DNA of 64,000 bases, from NCBI GenBank assembly GCA_902789245.1, contig CADAND010000010.1, positions 107,244 through 171,243 on the forward strand, given 5' to 3'. A model generated the notes under the pieces. That model had not been told where the DNA came from and ran no database searches. It was given only the letters and a program-made list of their open reading frames with translations. Shown one piece after another: positions 34,003 to 43,951 of this stretch. This DNA comes from an uncultured Bacteroidia bacterium. Lineage in GTDB: Bacteria; Bacteroidota; Bacteroidia; Bacteroidales; UBA932. Made by a program: the position numbers and the translations under genes. How positions within the stretch are numbered: the first letter of the stretch is position 1; the number at the start of each line of letters is the position of its first letter.

Positions 34003-35502
34003 CTAATTCTGGAATTTGTTGATACAGTCAATGTAAGCCTCCACGGAACCGGTCACGATGTCCGTGTTGGCGCCGAAGCCGTAGTAGACATGCCCGTCGT
34101 GCTCCACCTGCATGTGCACCTTCGCCACGTCGTCCGAGCCCTTGGTGATGTTCTGGATGGTGAATTCCTTGATCACCATCTGGCGATGGACGATGCTCTT
34201 GAGCGCATTGATGGCGGCGTCGACCGGGCCGTTACCCTGGGCCGCACCCTCGAACTTCTCGCCGGCGATGTCCAGGCCGATGCTCGCGACGGGCTTGAGG
34301 CCCTTACCGCTCGTCACCTGGAGATAGTCCAGCTTGATGTGGGCCACGGCCGCGCGCTCGGCGCCGGCCAGCACGAGCAAGTCGTCGTCGTTGACCTGCT
34401 TCTTCTTGTCGGCCAGTTTGAGGAACTCCTGGTAGAATGCGTCCAGCTTCTCGTCGGTCAGCTTGATGCCCAGGGTTTCCAGGCGGTAACGCAGGGCGGC
34501 ATGGCCGCTGCGGGCCGTCAGCACGATGTTGTTGTCGTCCAGGCCGATGTCCTTGGGATCGATGATCTCGTAGGTGCTCACCTCTTTGAGCACGCCGTCC
34601 TGGTGGATACCGGACGAGTGCGCGAAGGCGTTGCGGCCCACGATGGCCTTGTTGGCCTGCACGGGCATGTTCATCAGGCTCGACACCATCCGGCTGACCG
34701 GATAGATGCGCGTTGTGTTGATGTTGGTCTGGAGGGGAATGTCGGAATGGCTCTTCAGGATCATGGCGACCTCCTCGAGCGCGGTGTTGCCCGCACGCTC
34801 GCCCACGCCGTTGATCGTCACCTCGCACTGGCGGGCGCCGTTCAGCAGACCAGACATCGTATTGGCCGTGGCCATGCCGAGGTCGTTGTGGCAGTGGGTG
34901 GAGAGGATGGCATTGTCGATGCCGTCCACATGCTCCATCAGGTACTTGATCTTGGCGCCGTACTCCTCCGGCAGGCAGTAGCCCGTGGTGTCGGGAATGT
35001 TCACCACGGTGGCGCCGGCCTTGATCACGGCCTCGACCACCTGGGCCAGGAAGGCGTTTTCGGTGCGTCCGGCGTCTTCGGCGTAGAACTCCACGTCGTC
35101 GACGAACTGCCGGGCGTACTTCACGGCGCGCACGGCCCGCTCCATGATCTCCTCGCGCGTGGAGTTGAACTTGTAGCGGATGTGCGAGTCGGAAGTACCG
35201 ATGCCGGTGTGGATGCGCTTGTGTTTCGCGAACTTGAGCGCATCCACCGCAGCGTCGATATCTTTCTGCACCGCCCGGGTAAGGGCGCACACGGTGGGCC
35301 AGGTCACGGCCTTGGAGATCTCCACGACCGAGTTGAAGTCGCCGGGACTCGAGACCGGGAATCCGGCCTCGATCACATCCACGCCGAGCTCTTCCAGCGC
35401 CTTCGCCACCTGGATTTTCTCCACGGTGTTGAGCTGGCAGCCGGGCACCTGTTCACCGTCGCGCAGGGTGGTGTCGAAGATGTAGATCCGGTTCTTATCC
35501 AT
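34003..35502 (-). CDS. leuA: 2-isopropylmalate synthase
   Basis: Condenses acetyl-CoA with 2-oxoisovalerate, the committed step to leucine; 499 residues. [17 protein letters not shown], the metal site [15 protein letters not shown] and [11 protein letters not shown] define the catalytic barrel; [11 protein letters not shown] lies in the linker and a LeuA regulatory (leucine-binding) domain occupies about 370-499. It is five bases downstream of ilvC and four bases upstream of leuC. Confidence 0.96.
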   Translation of the reverse strand: MDKNRIYIFDTTLRDGEQVPGCQLNTVEKIQVAKALEELGVDVIEAGFPVSSPGDFNSVVEISKAVTWPTVCALTRAVQKDIDAAVDALKFAKHKRIHTGIGTSDSHIRYKFNSTREEIMERAVRAVKYARQFVDDVEFYAEDAGRTENAFLAQVVEAVIKAGATVVNIPDTTGYCLPEEYGAKIKYLMEHVDGIDNAILSTHCHNDLGMATANTMSGLLNGARQCEVTINGVGERAGNTALEEVAMILKSHSDIPLQTNINTTRIYPVSRMVSSLMNMPVQANKAIVGRNAFAHSSGIHQDGVLKEVSTYEIIDPKDIGLDDNNIVLTARSGHAALRYRLETLGIKLTDEKLDAFYQEFLKLADKKKQVNDDDLLVLAGAERAAVAHIKLDYLQVTSGKGLKPVASIGLDIAGEKFEGAAQGNGPVDAAINALKSIVHRQMVIKEFTIQNITKGSDDVAKVHMQVEHDGHVYYGFGANTDIVTGSVEAYIDCINKFQN

Positions 35503-35507
35503 AGGGA

Positions 35508-36551
35508 TTACTTGTTTTCAGGACGCAGTTCGCGGACAGCGGCACCGGTGCGCCAGAGCTCGCTCTCGCGCAGGGCCTTCAGTTCCTTCTCCAGGCCTTC
35601 GCGGTAGTCCGGCTTGGAGTTGGCGTCGATGGAACGCTGGGCCTCACGGCCGCTGGCAACCTCGTTGTAGAGCTTCTCGAACACGGGCTTGGTGGCGTCG
35701 TGGAACGGGCCCATCCAGTCGAGGGCGCCGCGCTGGGCGGTCGTGGAGGTGTTGGCATACATCCAGTCCATACCCTTCTCCGCGAAGAGCGGCATCAGGG
35801 ACTGGGTCAGCTCCTCGACGGTCTCGTTGAAGGCCTCCGACGGGGAATGGCCATGCGAACGAAGCACTTCGTACTGAGCGGACAGGATGCCCTGGATGGC
35901 GCCCATCAGGGTGCCGCGCTCACCGGTAAGGTCGGAGTAGACCTCACGCTTGAAGTCGGTCTCGAAGAGGTAGCCCGAGCCGATGGCGATACCGAGGGCC
36001 AGGGTGCGGTCGAGTGCACGGCCGGTGGCGTCCTGGTACACGGCGTAGGAGGAGTTGATGCCGCGGCCCTGCAGGAAGAGACGGCGCACGGAGGTGCCGG
36101 AGCCCTTCGGGGCCACCATGATCACGTCGACATCCTTCGGAGGAATGATGCCGGTGCGGTCGTTGAAGGTGATGCCGAAGCCGTGGGAGAAATAGAGCGC
36201 CTTGCCGGGGGTCAGGTGCTTCTTGACCACGGGCCACTGGGCGATCTGGGCGGCGTCGGAGAGCAGGTATTCGATCACGGTCGCCTTCTCGCAGGCCTCC
36301 TCGATGCTGAAGAGGGTCTTGCCGGGCACCCAGCCGTCTGCGACAGCCTTGTCGAAGGTCTTGCCGGGACGCTGACCGACGATGACGTTGATGCCGTTGT
36401 CCTTCAGGTTCAGGGACTGTCCAGGACCCTGGACGCCATAGCCGATCACGGCCACTACTTCGTTCTTGAGGACTTCACGTGCTTTTTCAACCGAAAATTC
36501 TTCGCGGGTGACGACGTTCTCGACCACTCCGCCGAAATTCATCTTTGCCAT
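35508..36551 (-). CDS. ilvC: Ketol-acid reductoisomerase, class I
   Basis: Isomerises and reduces acetohydroxy acids in valine and isoleucine synthesis; 347 residues. The nucleotide-binding loop reads [17 protein letters not shown], in which the usual QGHAHALN is replaced, and is followed by [12 protein letters not shown] in place of the SKS-type phosphate-binding loop. Catalytic blocks [31 protein letters not shown] and [10 protein letters not shown] are intact. Cofactor preference (NADH or NADPH) may therefore differ from textbook enzymes. Thirteen bases after ilvN. Confidence 0.95.
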   Translation of the reverse strand: MAKMNFGGVVENVVTREEFSVEKAREVLKNEVVAVIGYGVQGPGQSLNLKDNGINVIVGQRPGKTFDKAVADGWVPGKTLFSIEEACEKATVIEYLLSDAAQIAQWPVVKKHLTPGKALYFSHGFGITFNDRTGIIPPKDVDVIMVAPKGSGTSVRRLFLQGRGINSSYAVYQDATGRALDRTLALGIAIGSGYLFETDFKREVYSDLTGERGTLMGAIQGILSAQYEVLRSHGHSPSEAFNETVEELTQSLMPLFAEKGMDWMYANTSTTAQRGALDWMGPFHDATKPVFEKLYNEVASGREAQRSIDANSKPDYREGLEKELKALRESELWRTGAAVRELRPENK

Positions 36552-36564
36552 ACTCTTTTAGTTT

Positions 36565-36873
36565 TTATTGGTTTCTGTTTTGTAAATATTCTTCCATGAT
36601 GCCGTGTTCGGCGGCGCTCGTCGAATTGTCCGGGAAGCAGAAGGCCTTCACCACCTCCACCTTCTTCTCGATGAAGCCCACCACCTGCTGCGCGGCGCGC
36701 TCGGTGGTAATGGCCCGGAAGGTGAAATGGTGGATGCCCGGGAACTCGGACGGGAACACCGTCAGGCTCTCGATGTTGATGCCGCGGCGGGTGAAGATGT
36801 TGGAGATGGAACTCAACAGACCCACCTGGTTCTCGGAGTACACCGAGATGATATACATATTGCTATTCTCCAT
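36565..36873 (-). CDS. ilvN: Acetolactate synthase, small regulatory subunit (short form)
   Basis: The valine-sensing ACT subunit of acetohydroxyacid synthase. The ACT motif VGLLSSISNIFTRRGINIES is complete, but the protein has only 102 residues from ATG 36873 (107 if ATG 36888 is used) and so lacks most of the C-terminal domain of long IlvN proteins (about 160-190 residues). Start 36873 (MENSNMYI) is preferred because only a few residues normally precede the first strand. It overlaps the ilvB stop by 11 bases. Confidence 0.88.
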   Translation of the reverse strand: MENSNMYIISVYSENQVGLLSSISNIFTRRGINIESLTVFPSEFPGIHHFTFRAITTERAAQQVVGFIEKKVEVVKAFCFPDNSTSAAEHGIMEEYLQNRNQ

Positions 36874-38581
36874 CGCGATACCATTCATCTTTGTTCAACA
36901 GGATCTCGTCCAGCCGGCGTCCGCCGGGGACCATGGGATAGACCATACCCATCTCGACGACGTGGGCGTCGAGGATGTAGGCCTCTTTCGCGTCCAGCAT
37001 TTCGCGGATCGCCTCGTCCAACTCCCGGCGCTCCGACACGCAGCGGTAGCGGATGCCGTAGGCCTTCGCGATCAGCGAGTAGTCCGGGTTGAGCAGGCGC
37101 GTCTGCGAGTAGCGCTCGCCGAAGAAGAGTTCCTGCCACTGGCGGACGTTCCCCAGCCAGTTGTTGTTCAGGATAATGATCTTGACGGCCGTGCCTTCCT
37201 GCATGATCGTGCCCAGCTCCTGGATGGTCATCTGGATGCCGCCGTCGCCCACGAACAGGCAGACCTGACGGCCGGGCTCGCCCACTTTGGCGCCGATGGC
37301 GGCCGGCAGGCCGAAGCCCATCGTGCCAAGGCCGCCGGAACTGATGAAGCTGCGCGTGTCCGCAAAGCGGGAATACCGGGCGCCCATCAGCTGGTTCTGG
37401 CCCACGTCGGTGACGATGATGGCCTTGCGGCCGGACAGTTCGGCCACCTTGGAAACCACCTCGCCCATGTTGATCGGCCCCTGGTCGGGAGCGGTCTCGG
37501 GCGCGGCTACCTTGGCCTTCTCCACGGCGTCGTAGCGGCGCGCGGAAGCGGCCCACTCATCGTGGAAGGAGAATTTGATCTTCGCGGTCAGGCGCTCCAG
37601 CACCTCAGCGGCGTCGCCCAGGATGCCCACGTCAACCGGAATGATCTTGCCGATCTCGGTACGGTCCACATCGATGTGGATCACCTTTGCATTCGGGGCG
37701 TAATGGGACGGCGTGCCCGTGACGCGGTCGCTGAAGCGCATGCCGACGGCGATCAGCACGTCGCACTTCTGCGTCATCATGTTGGAGGCGACGTTGCCGT
37801 GCATGCCGGCCATGCCCACGTAGTACGGGAAGTCGGACGGCAGGGCGCTCAGGCCCAGCATCGTGGAGGCCGCCGGGATGCCGCCCTTCTTCAGGAAGGC
37901 CTTCAGCTGCTCCTCCGCGTGGGAGATGACCACGCCCTGGCCGAACACCACGAAGGGACGCTCGGCGTTGTCGATCAGCTCCGCCGCCGCGTCCAGGGCC
38001 GCCTCGTCGGCGGGCGCCGGGAGCGCATAGCTGCGGATGTGATCGCATTTCTCATATTCGAACCAGCCCACGCCCACCTGGGCGTCTTTGGTAAAGTCCA
38101 GCACCACGGGGCCGGGACGGCCCGTGGAGGCGATGTGGAAGGCTTTGGCGACCGCCGGAGCCACGTCTTCGGGCCGGCGGATCTGGTAAGTCCACTTGTC
38201 GATCGGACCGGTCATGCCGACCACGTCCGTCTCCTGGAAGGCGTCGGTGCCCAGCGAGGCGTTGCCCACCTGGCCGGCGATCACGATGACCGGGGTGGAA
38301 TCCACCATCGCATCGGCCACGCCGGTGATCACGTTGGTGGCGCCCGGACCCGAGGTCACGATCACGACGCCGGGGCGGCCCGTGGCGCGGGCGTAGCCCT
38401 GCGCTGCATGGATCGCGCCCTGCTCATGGCGCACCAGAATGTGCTTCAGACGATCCTGGTAGCTGTACAACTTGTCATAGACGGTGATGATCGAACCGCC
38501 GGGATAGCCGAAGACGGTGTCCACCCCTTCGGCGATGAGAGACTCCAGCAGAATCTCGGCTCCTGTCAAACGCTGTCCCAT
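36863..38581 (-). CDS. ilvB: Acetolactate synthase, large catalytic subunit
   Basis: A ThDP enzyme condensing pyruvate with pyruvate or 2-oxobutyrate; 572 residues. The ThDP glutamate lies in LVRHEQGAIHAAQGYA, FQETDVVGMTGPI is family-specific, and GDGGIQMTIQELGT with NNNWLGNVRQWQ is the metal-ThDP motif (GDG...NN). It starts five bases after ilvD and overlaps ilvN. Confidence 0.97.
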   Translation of the reverse strand: MGQRLTGAEILLESLIAEGVDTVFGYPGGSIITVYDKLYSYQDRLKHILVRHEQGAIHAAQGYARATGRPGVVIVTSGPGATNVITGVADAMVDSTPVIVIAGQVGNASLGTDAFQETDVVGMTGPIDKWTYQIRRPEDVAPAVAKAFHIASTGRPGPVVLDFTKDAQVGVGWFEYEKCDHIRSYALPAPADEAALDAAAELIDNAERPFVVFGQGVVISHAEEQLKAFLKKGGIPAASTMLGLSALPSDFPYYVGMAGMHGNVASNMMTQKCDVLIAVGMRFSDRVTGTPSHYAPNAKVIHIDVDRTEIGKIIPVDVGILGDAAEVLERLTAKIKFSFHDEWAASARRYDAVEKAKVAAPETAPDQGPINMGEVVSKVAELSGRKAIIVTDVGQNQLMGARYSRFADTRSFISSGGLGTMGFGLPAAIGAKVGEPGRQVCLFVGDGGIQMTIQELGTIMQEGTAVKIIILNNNWLGNVRQWQELFFGERYSQTRLLNPDYSLIAKAYGIRYRCVSERRELDEAIREMLDAKEAYILDAHVVEMGMVYPMVPGGRRLDEILLNKDEWYRDGE

Positions 38582-38586
38582 AAGCC

Positions 38587-40416
38587 TTAGTCTTCAATGA
38601 TCCGGATGGCTCCCTTGTCCGCGCTGCTGACCATGGCGGCGTACGCCTTCAGGCTCTTGGACACCTCGCGCTGGCGGAACGGCGGCGTGAAGGCCTTGCG
38701 GCCCCGGGCCTCCTCCGCGCGGCGGCGCTCCGCGAGCTGCTCGTCGCTGAGCCGCACCTCGATGCGGCGGGAAGGAATGTCGATCATAATGATATCTCCG
38801 TCGCGGACCAGGGCGATGTTGCCGCCGGAAGCCGCTTCGGGGGAAATATGTCCGATGCTCAGGCCGGAAGTGCCGCCGCTGAAACGGCCGTCCGTCAGCA
38901 GGGCGCACTCCTTGCCCAGGTGCATCGATTTGATATACGAAGTAGGATACAGCATTTCCTGCATGCCGGGGCCGCCCTTCGGGCCTTCATAGGTGATCAC
39001 GACCACGTCGCCGCTGCCCACCTTGCCGCCGAGGATGCCCTCGCAGGCCGCCTCCTGGGAGTCGAACACGCGGGCCGGGCCCTCGAAATGGAAAATGCTC
39101 TCGTCCACGCCGGCCGTCTTGACGATGCAGCCGTCCTGGGCGATGTTGCCGAAAAGCACGGCCAGGCCGCCGTCGCGGGTGTAGGCGTGCGCCACGTCGC
39201 GGATGCAGCCTTCGGCGCGGTCGGTGTCGAAGCTCTCGTAGTACATCTTCTGCGAGCCGAGCTCGATGTTGTAGCGGCCGCAGGGAGCGACGCGATAGGT
39301 ACTTTTCGCCTCCTCCGTGCAATTCGGGGAAAGGATGCACCACTGGTCGATCTCCTCGGCGAGGGTCATGCCGTCCACGCGCTTGAGCGTGGTGTCCACC
39401 AGACCGGCCTTGGCCAGTTCGGCCATGATGGCGACGATGCCGCCGGCGCGGCCCACGTCCTGGATATGGTATTTCGCCGTGTTCGGGGCCACCTTGCAGA
39501 TGCAGGGGACCTTGCGGGACAGGGCGTCGATGTCGGCCATCTTGAAGTCCGCACCCGCCTCGGCCGCCACGGCCAGCAGATGCAGGACCGTGTTGGTCGA
39601 GCCGCCCATGGCGATGTCCAGCGTCATGGCATTGAGGAACGCGGCGCGGGAGGCGATGCTGCGGGGCAGCACGGACTCGTCGCCGTCCTGATAATACTTG
39701 TAGGTATTCTCCACGATCTGGCGCGCCGCCTTGCGGAAAAGCTCCGCGCGCATGGCATGCGTGGCGAGGATGGTGCCGTTGCCGGGCAGGGCCAGGCCGA
39801 TGGCCTCCGAGAGGCAGTTCATCGAGTTGGCCGTGAACATACCGGAGCAGCTGCCGCAGGTCGGGCAGGCGTGCGCCTCGATCTCGGCCACCTGGTCGTC
39901 GCTGACGGAAGGATCCGCGGATTTGATCATCGCATCGATCAGGTCGAGCTTCGCATCGCCCAGGACGCCGGCTTCCATCGGGCCGCCCGACACGAAGATG
40001 GTCGGGATGTTGAGCCGCATCGCGGCCAGCATCATGCCCGGGGTAATCTTGTCACAGTTGCTGATACACACGAGCGCGTCCGCCTTGTGCGCGTTCACCA
40101 TATATTCCACGCTGTCCGCGATAATGTCACGGGAAGGCAGGGAATACAACATCCCGTCGTGGCCCATGGCAATGCCATCGTCCACGGCGATCGTATCGAA
40201 TTCAGCCGCGAAGCAACCCAGCTTCTCGATTTCGGCCTTGACAATCTGGCCGGCATCGTGAAGATGCGTATGACCGGGGACAAACTGCGTGAAGGAATTC
40301 GCAATGGCAATGACCGGTTTGCCAAACTGGCTCCGCTTCATCCCATCGGCCATCCAAAGCGCACGGGCCCCGGCCATCCTGCGGCCTTCGAAGGTTACAC
40401 TACTACGATATTTCAT
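38587..40416 (-). CDS. ilvD: Dihydroxy-acid dehydratase
   Basis: A [Fe-S] dehydratase making the 2-oxo acid precursors of valine and isoleucine; 609 residues. Cluster cysteines are in [13 protein letters not shown] and [31 protein letters not shown] is the family block. It is the first gene of the minus-strand amino-acid run, divergent from thrA across 151 bases. A six-base-pair hairpin (40427-40441) lies ten bases before its start codon. Confidence 0.97.
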   Translation of the reverse strand: MKYRSSVTFEGRRMAGARALWMADGMKRSQFGKPVIAIANSFTQFVPGHTHLHDAGQIVKAEIEKLGCFAAEFDTIAVDDGIAMGHDGMLYSLPSRDIIADSVEYMVNAHKADALVCISNCDKITPGMMLAAMRLNIPTIFVSGGPMEAGVLGDAKLDLIDAMIKSADPSVSDDQVAEIEAHACPTCGSCSGMFTANSMNCLSEAIGLALPGNGTILATHAMRAELFRKAARQIVENTYKYYQDGDESVLPRSIASRAAFLNAMTLDIAMGGSTNTVLHLLAVAAEAGADFKMADIDALSRKVPCICKVAPNTAKYHIQDVGRAGGIVAIMAELAKAGLVDTTLKRVDGMTLAEEIDQWCILSPNCTEEAKSTYRVAPCGRYNIELGSQKMYYESFDTDRAEGCIRDVAHAYTRDGGLAVLFGNIAQDGCIVKTAGVDESIFHFEGPARVFDSQEAACEGILGGKVGSGDVVVITYEGPKGGPGMQEMLYPTSYIKSMHLGKECALLTDGRFSGGTSGLSIGHISPEAASGGNIALVRDGDIIMIDIPSRRIEVRLSDEQLAERRRAEEARGRKAFTPPFRQREVSKSLKAYAAMVSSADKGAIRIIED

Positions 40417-40567
40417 AACTAACTGCGGGGTACAATACCCCCCTTACCTGCCACGAATCTCGGGATTTTTTGCGGAAAAAGCAAGGAAAGTGCAAAATAT
40501 TTATTAAAATTTTGAAAAATTGCCAAAAAATGCTTTACTTTGGGATGGATAAACGCGTTAGTTAGTC
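40417..40567. promoter_or_regulatory. Divergent ilvD/thrA promoter region
   Basis: AT-rich in the middle. Plus strand: TTTG at 40511-40514, 20 bases, then TTACTTTG at 40535-40542 (one mismatch to TAnnTTTG), giving a thrA start near 40548 and a 20-base leader. Minus strand: TATTTTG at 40493-40499 is the best ilvD -7 candidate, without a well-spaced TTG. GGGGTA-CAA-TACCCC (40427-40441) is a hairpin in the ilvD leader. No amino-acid-rich leader peptide was found. Confidence 0.5.
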
Positions 40568-43006
40568 ATGAAAATCCTGAAATTCGGCGGTTCTTCGGTG
40601 GGTACACCGGAGAGCATCCTCAGAGTCAAAGAGATTGTAAGTTCCCGCCAGGAACCCTCCATCGTTGTCGTTTCCGCCCTCGGCGGCGTCACGGACCAGT
40701 TGATCCGCGCCTCCAAGCTGGCGGCGGCCGGCGATGCGGCCTTCCGCGACGAAGTCGCGCAGTTGCGCGCACGGCATCGCGCCGTGTGCGAGGCCGTTGT
40801 GCCCGCCGCTGCCGTCAAGACCGTGGAGACCGAGATGGACACCCTGCTGGACCAGCTGGAGCGCATCTGCGAGGGTATTTATCTGCTGCAGGTCATCCCC
40901 ACGAAGATCTCGCACGAAGTCATGAGCTTCGGCGAGCGGCTCTCCTCGCGCATCGTCACCGCATGCCTCCCCTGCGCCATGCGTTACGACGCCGTCGATT
41001 TCATCAAGACACGCCGTCACGGCCACCGGGACGAGGTGGATCAGGGACTCACTTACGACCTGATTCAGAAGACGTTCCAGGGCTGGAGCCAGACTGGAGC
41101 CTCGGCGGTCGTGCCCGGATTCATCGCCTCCGACGCCGCCACCGGCGAGATCACCACGCTGGGACGCGGGGGCTCCGACTACACCGCCAGCCTGATCGCC
41201 GCTGCGCTTGACGCGGAGCTGCTTGAGATCTGGACCGACGTGGACGGATTCATGACGGCCGACCCGCGCATCATCAAGACTTCCTATGTCATTGACGAGA
41301 TGAGTTACGAGGAGGCCATGGAGCTCTGCAATTTCGGAGCGAAAGTGGTCTATCCGCCTACCCTTTACCCGGTCTGCGCGAAAGGGATTCCCATTCTCAT
41401 CAAGAATACTTTCAATTTGAAAGCAAAGGGCACGATCATCAAGAAAAACGTTACTCCAGGATCCACTTCCATCAAGGGTATCTCCTCCATTGACGACATC
41501 GCCCTGATCACCCTGTCCGGCACCTCCATGGTCGGCATCGTGGGTGTGGACAGCCGCATCTTCGCCGCCCTCACCCAGGAGCAGATCAGCGCCTTCCTCG
41601 TCAGCCAGTCGGCTTCCGAGACGGGCATCTCCATCGGTGTCAGCCGCGCCGACGCCGCCCGCGCCCGGGAAGTCCTCGACGAGGCCTTCGCCCGCGAGAT
41701 CGGTAGCGGCGCCATCAATCCGGTGGAAATCCGCGACGAGCTGGCCGCCGTGGCCGTGATCGGCGAGAACATGAAGCAGCACGCGGGCATCGCCGGCAAG
41801 CTCTTCACCACGCTGGGACGCAACGGCATCAGCGTCATCGCCCTGGCCCAGGGCGCCGCCGAGTCCAACATCTCCTTCATCGTGGAGCGCCGCCAGCTGC
41901 GCAAATCCCTGAACGTCATCCATGACAGTTTCTTCCTTTCCGAATATAAGGAACTCAACCTTTTCCTCTGCGGCATCGGCACCGTCGGCGGCCGCCTGAT
42001 CGCCCAGATCGCACAGCAACGCGAGACGCTCATGCGCACGCGCGGACTTAAAATTAATATCGTCGGCATCGCCCGCAGCACGCGCGCCGTCTTCGACCGC
42101 GCCGGCATCGACCTCGCCCACTGGCAGGAGCGCCTGCAGCAGGACGGCATCGACACCGACCCGCAGCGCCTCAAGGACGAGATCATCGGCATGAACATCT
42201 TCAACTCCGTGTTCGTGGACTGCACGGCCAGCCCGGCCGTCGCGGCGCTCTACGGCGACTTCTTCGACCACGGCATCTCGGTGGTCGCGGCCAACAAGAT
42301 CGCCGCCTCCTCCGACTACGAGAATTACCGCCGGCTCAAGGACCTCGCGCGCAAGCGCAATGTCAAGTGGCTCTTCGAGACCAACGTCGGCGCCGGCCTG
42401 CCCATCATCGGCACCATCAATGACCTGTGCAACTCCGGCGACACCATCCTCAAGCTGGAGGCGGTGCTGAGCGGCACGCTCAACTTCATCTTCAACACCC
42501 TGTCCGCCGACATCCCCTTCAGCGAGACCGTCCGCATGGCCAAGGAGCAGGGCTTCTCCGAGCCCGACCCGCGCATCGACCTCTCCGGCAAGGATGTCAT
42601 CCGCAAGCTGGTCATCCTCTCCCGCGAGGCGGGATATGAAGTGAACCAGAAGGACGTGGAGGCCAACCTCTTCATCCCGAAGGACTTCTTCGACTGCAGC
42701 GAGGAGGAATTCTGGGCCAAGCTCCCCTCCCTCGACGCAGGGTTTGAGGAGCGTCGCCGCAAGCTGGAAGCCGAAGGCAAACGCTGGCGTTTCGTCGCCA
42801 AGATGGAGAACGGCAAGTACTCCGTCTCCCTGCAGGCCGTGGAGAACCAGCACTCCTTCTATGTGCTGGACGGCTCCAACAACATTGTCCTGCTGACCAC
42901 CGAGCGTTACAACCGCCACCCGATGCTCATCCAGGGCTACGGCGCGGGCGCGGACGTGACGGCCGCCGGCGTATTCGCCGACATCATGAGCATCGCAAAC
43001 ATCTAA
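40568..43006 (+). CDS. thrA: Bifunctional aspartokinase/homoserine dehydrogenase
   Basis: Catalyses the first and third steps of threonine synthesis; 812 residues. The kinase domain (about 1-295) begins MKILKFGGSSVGTPES and has LGRGGSDYTASL near 198-209. ACT regulatory domains (about 305-455) imply threonine feedback. The dehydrogenase domain (464-812) has the NADP fold LCGIGTVGG and AANKIAAS. It is the first gene of the plus-strand thrA-thrB-thrC-asd-purU run, divergent from ilvD. Confidence 0.96.
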   Translation: MKILKFGGSSVGTPESILRVKEIVSSRQEPSIVVVSALGGVTDQLIRASKLAAAGDAAFRDEVAQLRARHRAVCEAVVPAAAVKTVETEMDTLLDQLERICEGIYLLQVIPTKISHEVMSFGERLSSRIVTACLPCAMRYDAVDFIKTRRHGHRDEVDQGLTYDLIQKTFQGWSQTGASAVVPGFIASDAATGEITTLGRGGSDYTASLIAAALDAELLEIWTDVDGFMTADPRIIKTSYVIDEMSYEEAMELCNFGAKVVYPPTLYPVCAKGIPILIKNTFNLKAKGTIIKKNVTPGSTSIKGISSIDDIALITLSGTSMVGIVGVDSRIFAALTQEQISAFLVSQSASETGISIGVSRADAARAREVLDEAFAREIGSGAINPVEIRDELAAVAVIGENMKQHAGIAGKLFTTLGRNGISVIALAQGAAESNISFIVERRQLRKSLNVIHDSFFLSEYKELNLFLCGIGTVGGRLIAQIAQQRETLMRTRGLKINIVGIARSTRAVFDRAGIDLAHWQERLQQDGIDTDPQRLKDEIIGMNIFNSVFVDCTASPAVAALYGDFFDHGISVVAANKIAASSDYENYRRLKDLARKRNVKWLFETNVGAGLPIIGTINDLCNSGDTILKLEAVLSGTLNFIFNTLSADIPFSETVRMAKEQGFSEPDPRIDLSGKDVIRKLVILSREAGYEVNQKDVEANLFIPKDFFDCSEEEFWAKLPSLDAGFEERRRKLEAEGKRWRFVAKMENGKYSVSLQAVENQHSFYVLDGSNNIVLLTTERYNRHPMLIQGYGAGADVTAAGVFADIMSIANI

Positions 43007-43019
43007 CGGAACGGGAATT

Positions 43020-43946
43020 ATGAAAAAAATCAAAGTATTCGCCCCCGCCTCCATCGCCAACCTCGGCTGTGGTTTCGACGTGATGGGCATGGCCCTCGAC
43101 GAAGTCGGAGATGTGCTGGAAATGACCCTCGAGGAGGAGGGCTCCGGCATCTCCATCGTCAACGATACGGACGTTCCCCTGCCGGAAGCCGTCGAAGACA
43201 ACGTCGTCACGCCCGTCATCCGGAAATTCTTCGCGATGACCGGCCGGAGCGGACACGTGGACATTCGCATCGTCAAGAAGATTTATCCCGGATCCGGCAT
43301 CGGTTCCAGCGCCGCCTCGAGCGCCGCGGCCGCTTTCGGCATCAACGAGCTCTTCGGCGCACCGCTGTCCGAGGAGGACGTGGTCATCTGCGCCATGGAG
43401 GGTGAAAATCTCGCCAGCGGCGGCTACCACGCCGACAACGCAGCGCCGGCCGTCATGGGCGGCATCACGCTGATCCGCGGCTACGAACCGCTGGACATCA
43501 TCAAGCTGCCCGTCCCGGGCAACCTCTACTGCCCCGTCATCCATCCCCACCTGATGGTCTCCACCAAAGAGGCGCGCAGCATTCTCCCCAAAGAGATTCC
43601 GATGCACACCGCCATCACCCAGTGGGGCAACGTGGGCGGCCTCGTGGCCGGCCTCTGCACCGGCAACATCGAGCTGGTGGGCCGCGCCATGCGAGACGCT
43701 GTTGCGGAACCCTACCGCAAGGGCTTCATCCCGGGTTTCGACGAGCTCCGCTCCAAGCTGCTCGGCGCCGGCGCCCTCGCGATGAACATCAGCGGCTCGG
43801 GCCCGTCCGTGTTCGCCCTGGCGAACCGCAGCGACATCGCCCAACGCGTGGGCTCCATCATGGAGCGCCACTTCGCCCAGCAGGGCATCCTTTCTGAAAC
43901 TTACGTGGTCAAGGTGTCCAACAAGGGCGCCCGCCTGATTGCCTGA
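43020..43946 (+). CDS. thrB: Homoserine kinase (GHMP family)
   Basis: Phosphorylates homoserine for threonine synthase; 308 residues. APASIANLGCGFDVMGMAL and the ATP loop YPGSGIGSSAASSAAAA define the GHMP kinase; NISGSGPSVFAL is the C-terminal motif. Lies 13 bases after thrA and 5 bases before thrC. Confidence 0.96.
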   Translation: MKKIKVFAPASIANLGCGFDVMGMALDEVGDVLEMTLEEEGSGISIVNDTDVPLPEAVEDNVVTPVIRKFFAMTGRSGHVDIRIVKKIYPGSGIGSSAASSAAAAFGINELFGAPLSEEDVVICAMEGENLASGGYHADNAAPAVMGGITLIRGYEPLDIIKLPVPGNLYCPVIHPHLMVSTKEARSILPKEIPMHTAITQWGNVGGLVAGLCTGNIELVGRAMRDAVAEPYRKGFIPGFDELRSKLLGAGALAMNISGSGPSVFALANRSDIAQRVGSIMERHFAQQGILSETYVVKVSNKGARLIA

Positions 43947-43951
43947 CGCCT

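Noticed and set aside
40427-40441. GGGGTA-CAA-TACCCC hairpin before ilvD as an attenuator
   Set aside because: There is no run of T after it on the minus strand and no branched-chain leader peptide; at most it affects translation.
40545-40565. Six-codon mini-ORF (MDKRVS) just before thrA as a leader peptide
   Set aside because: It has no threonine or isoleucine codons and no terminator follows; the predicted transcription start falls on its first codon.
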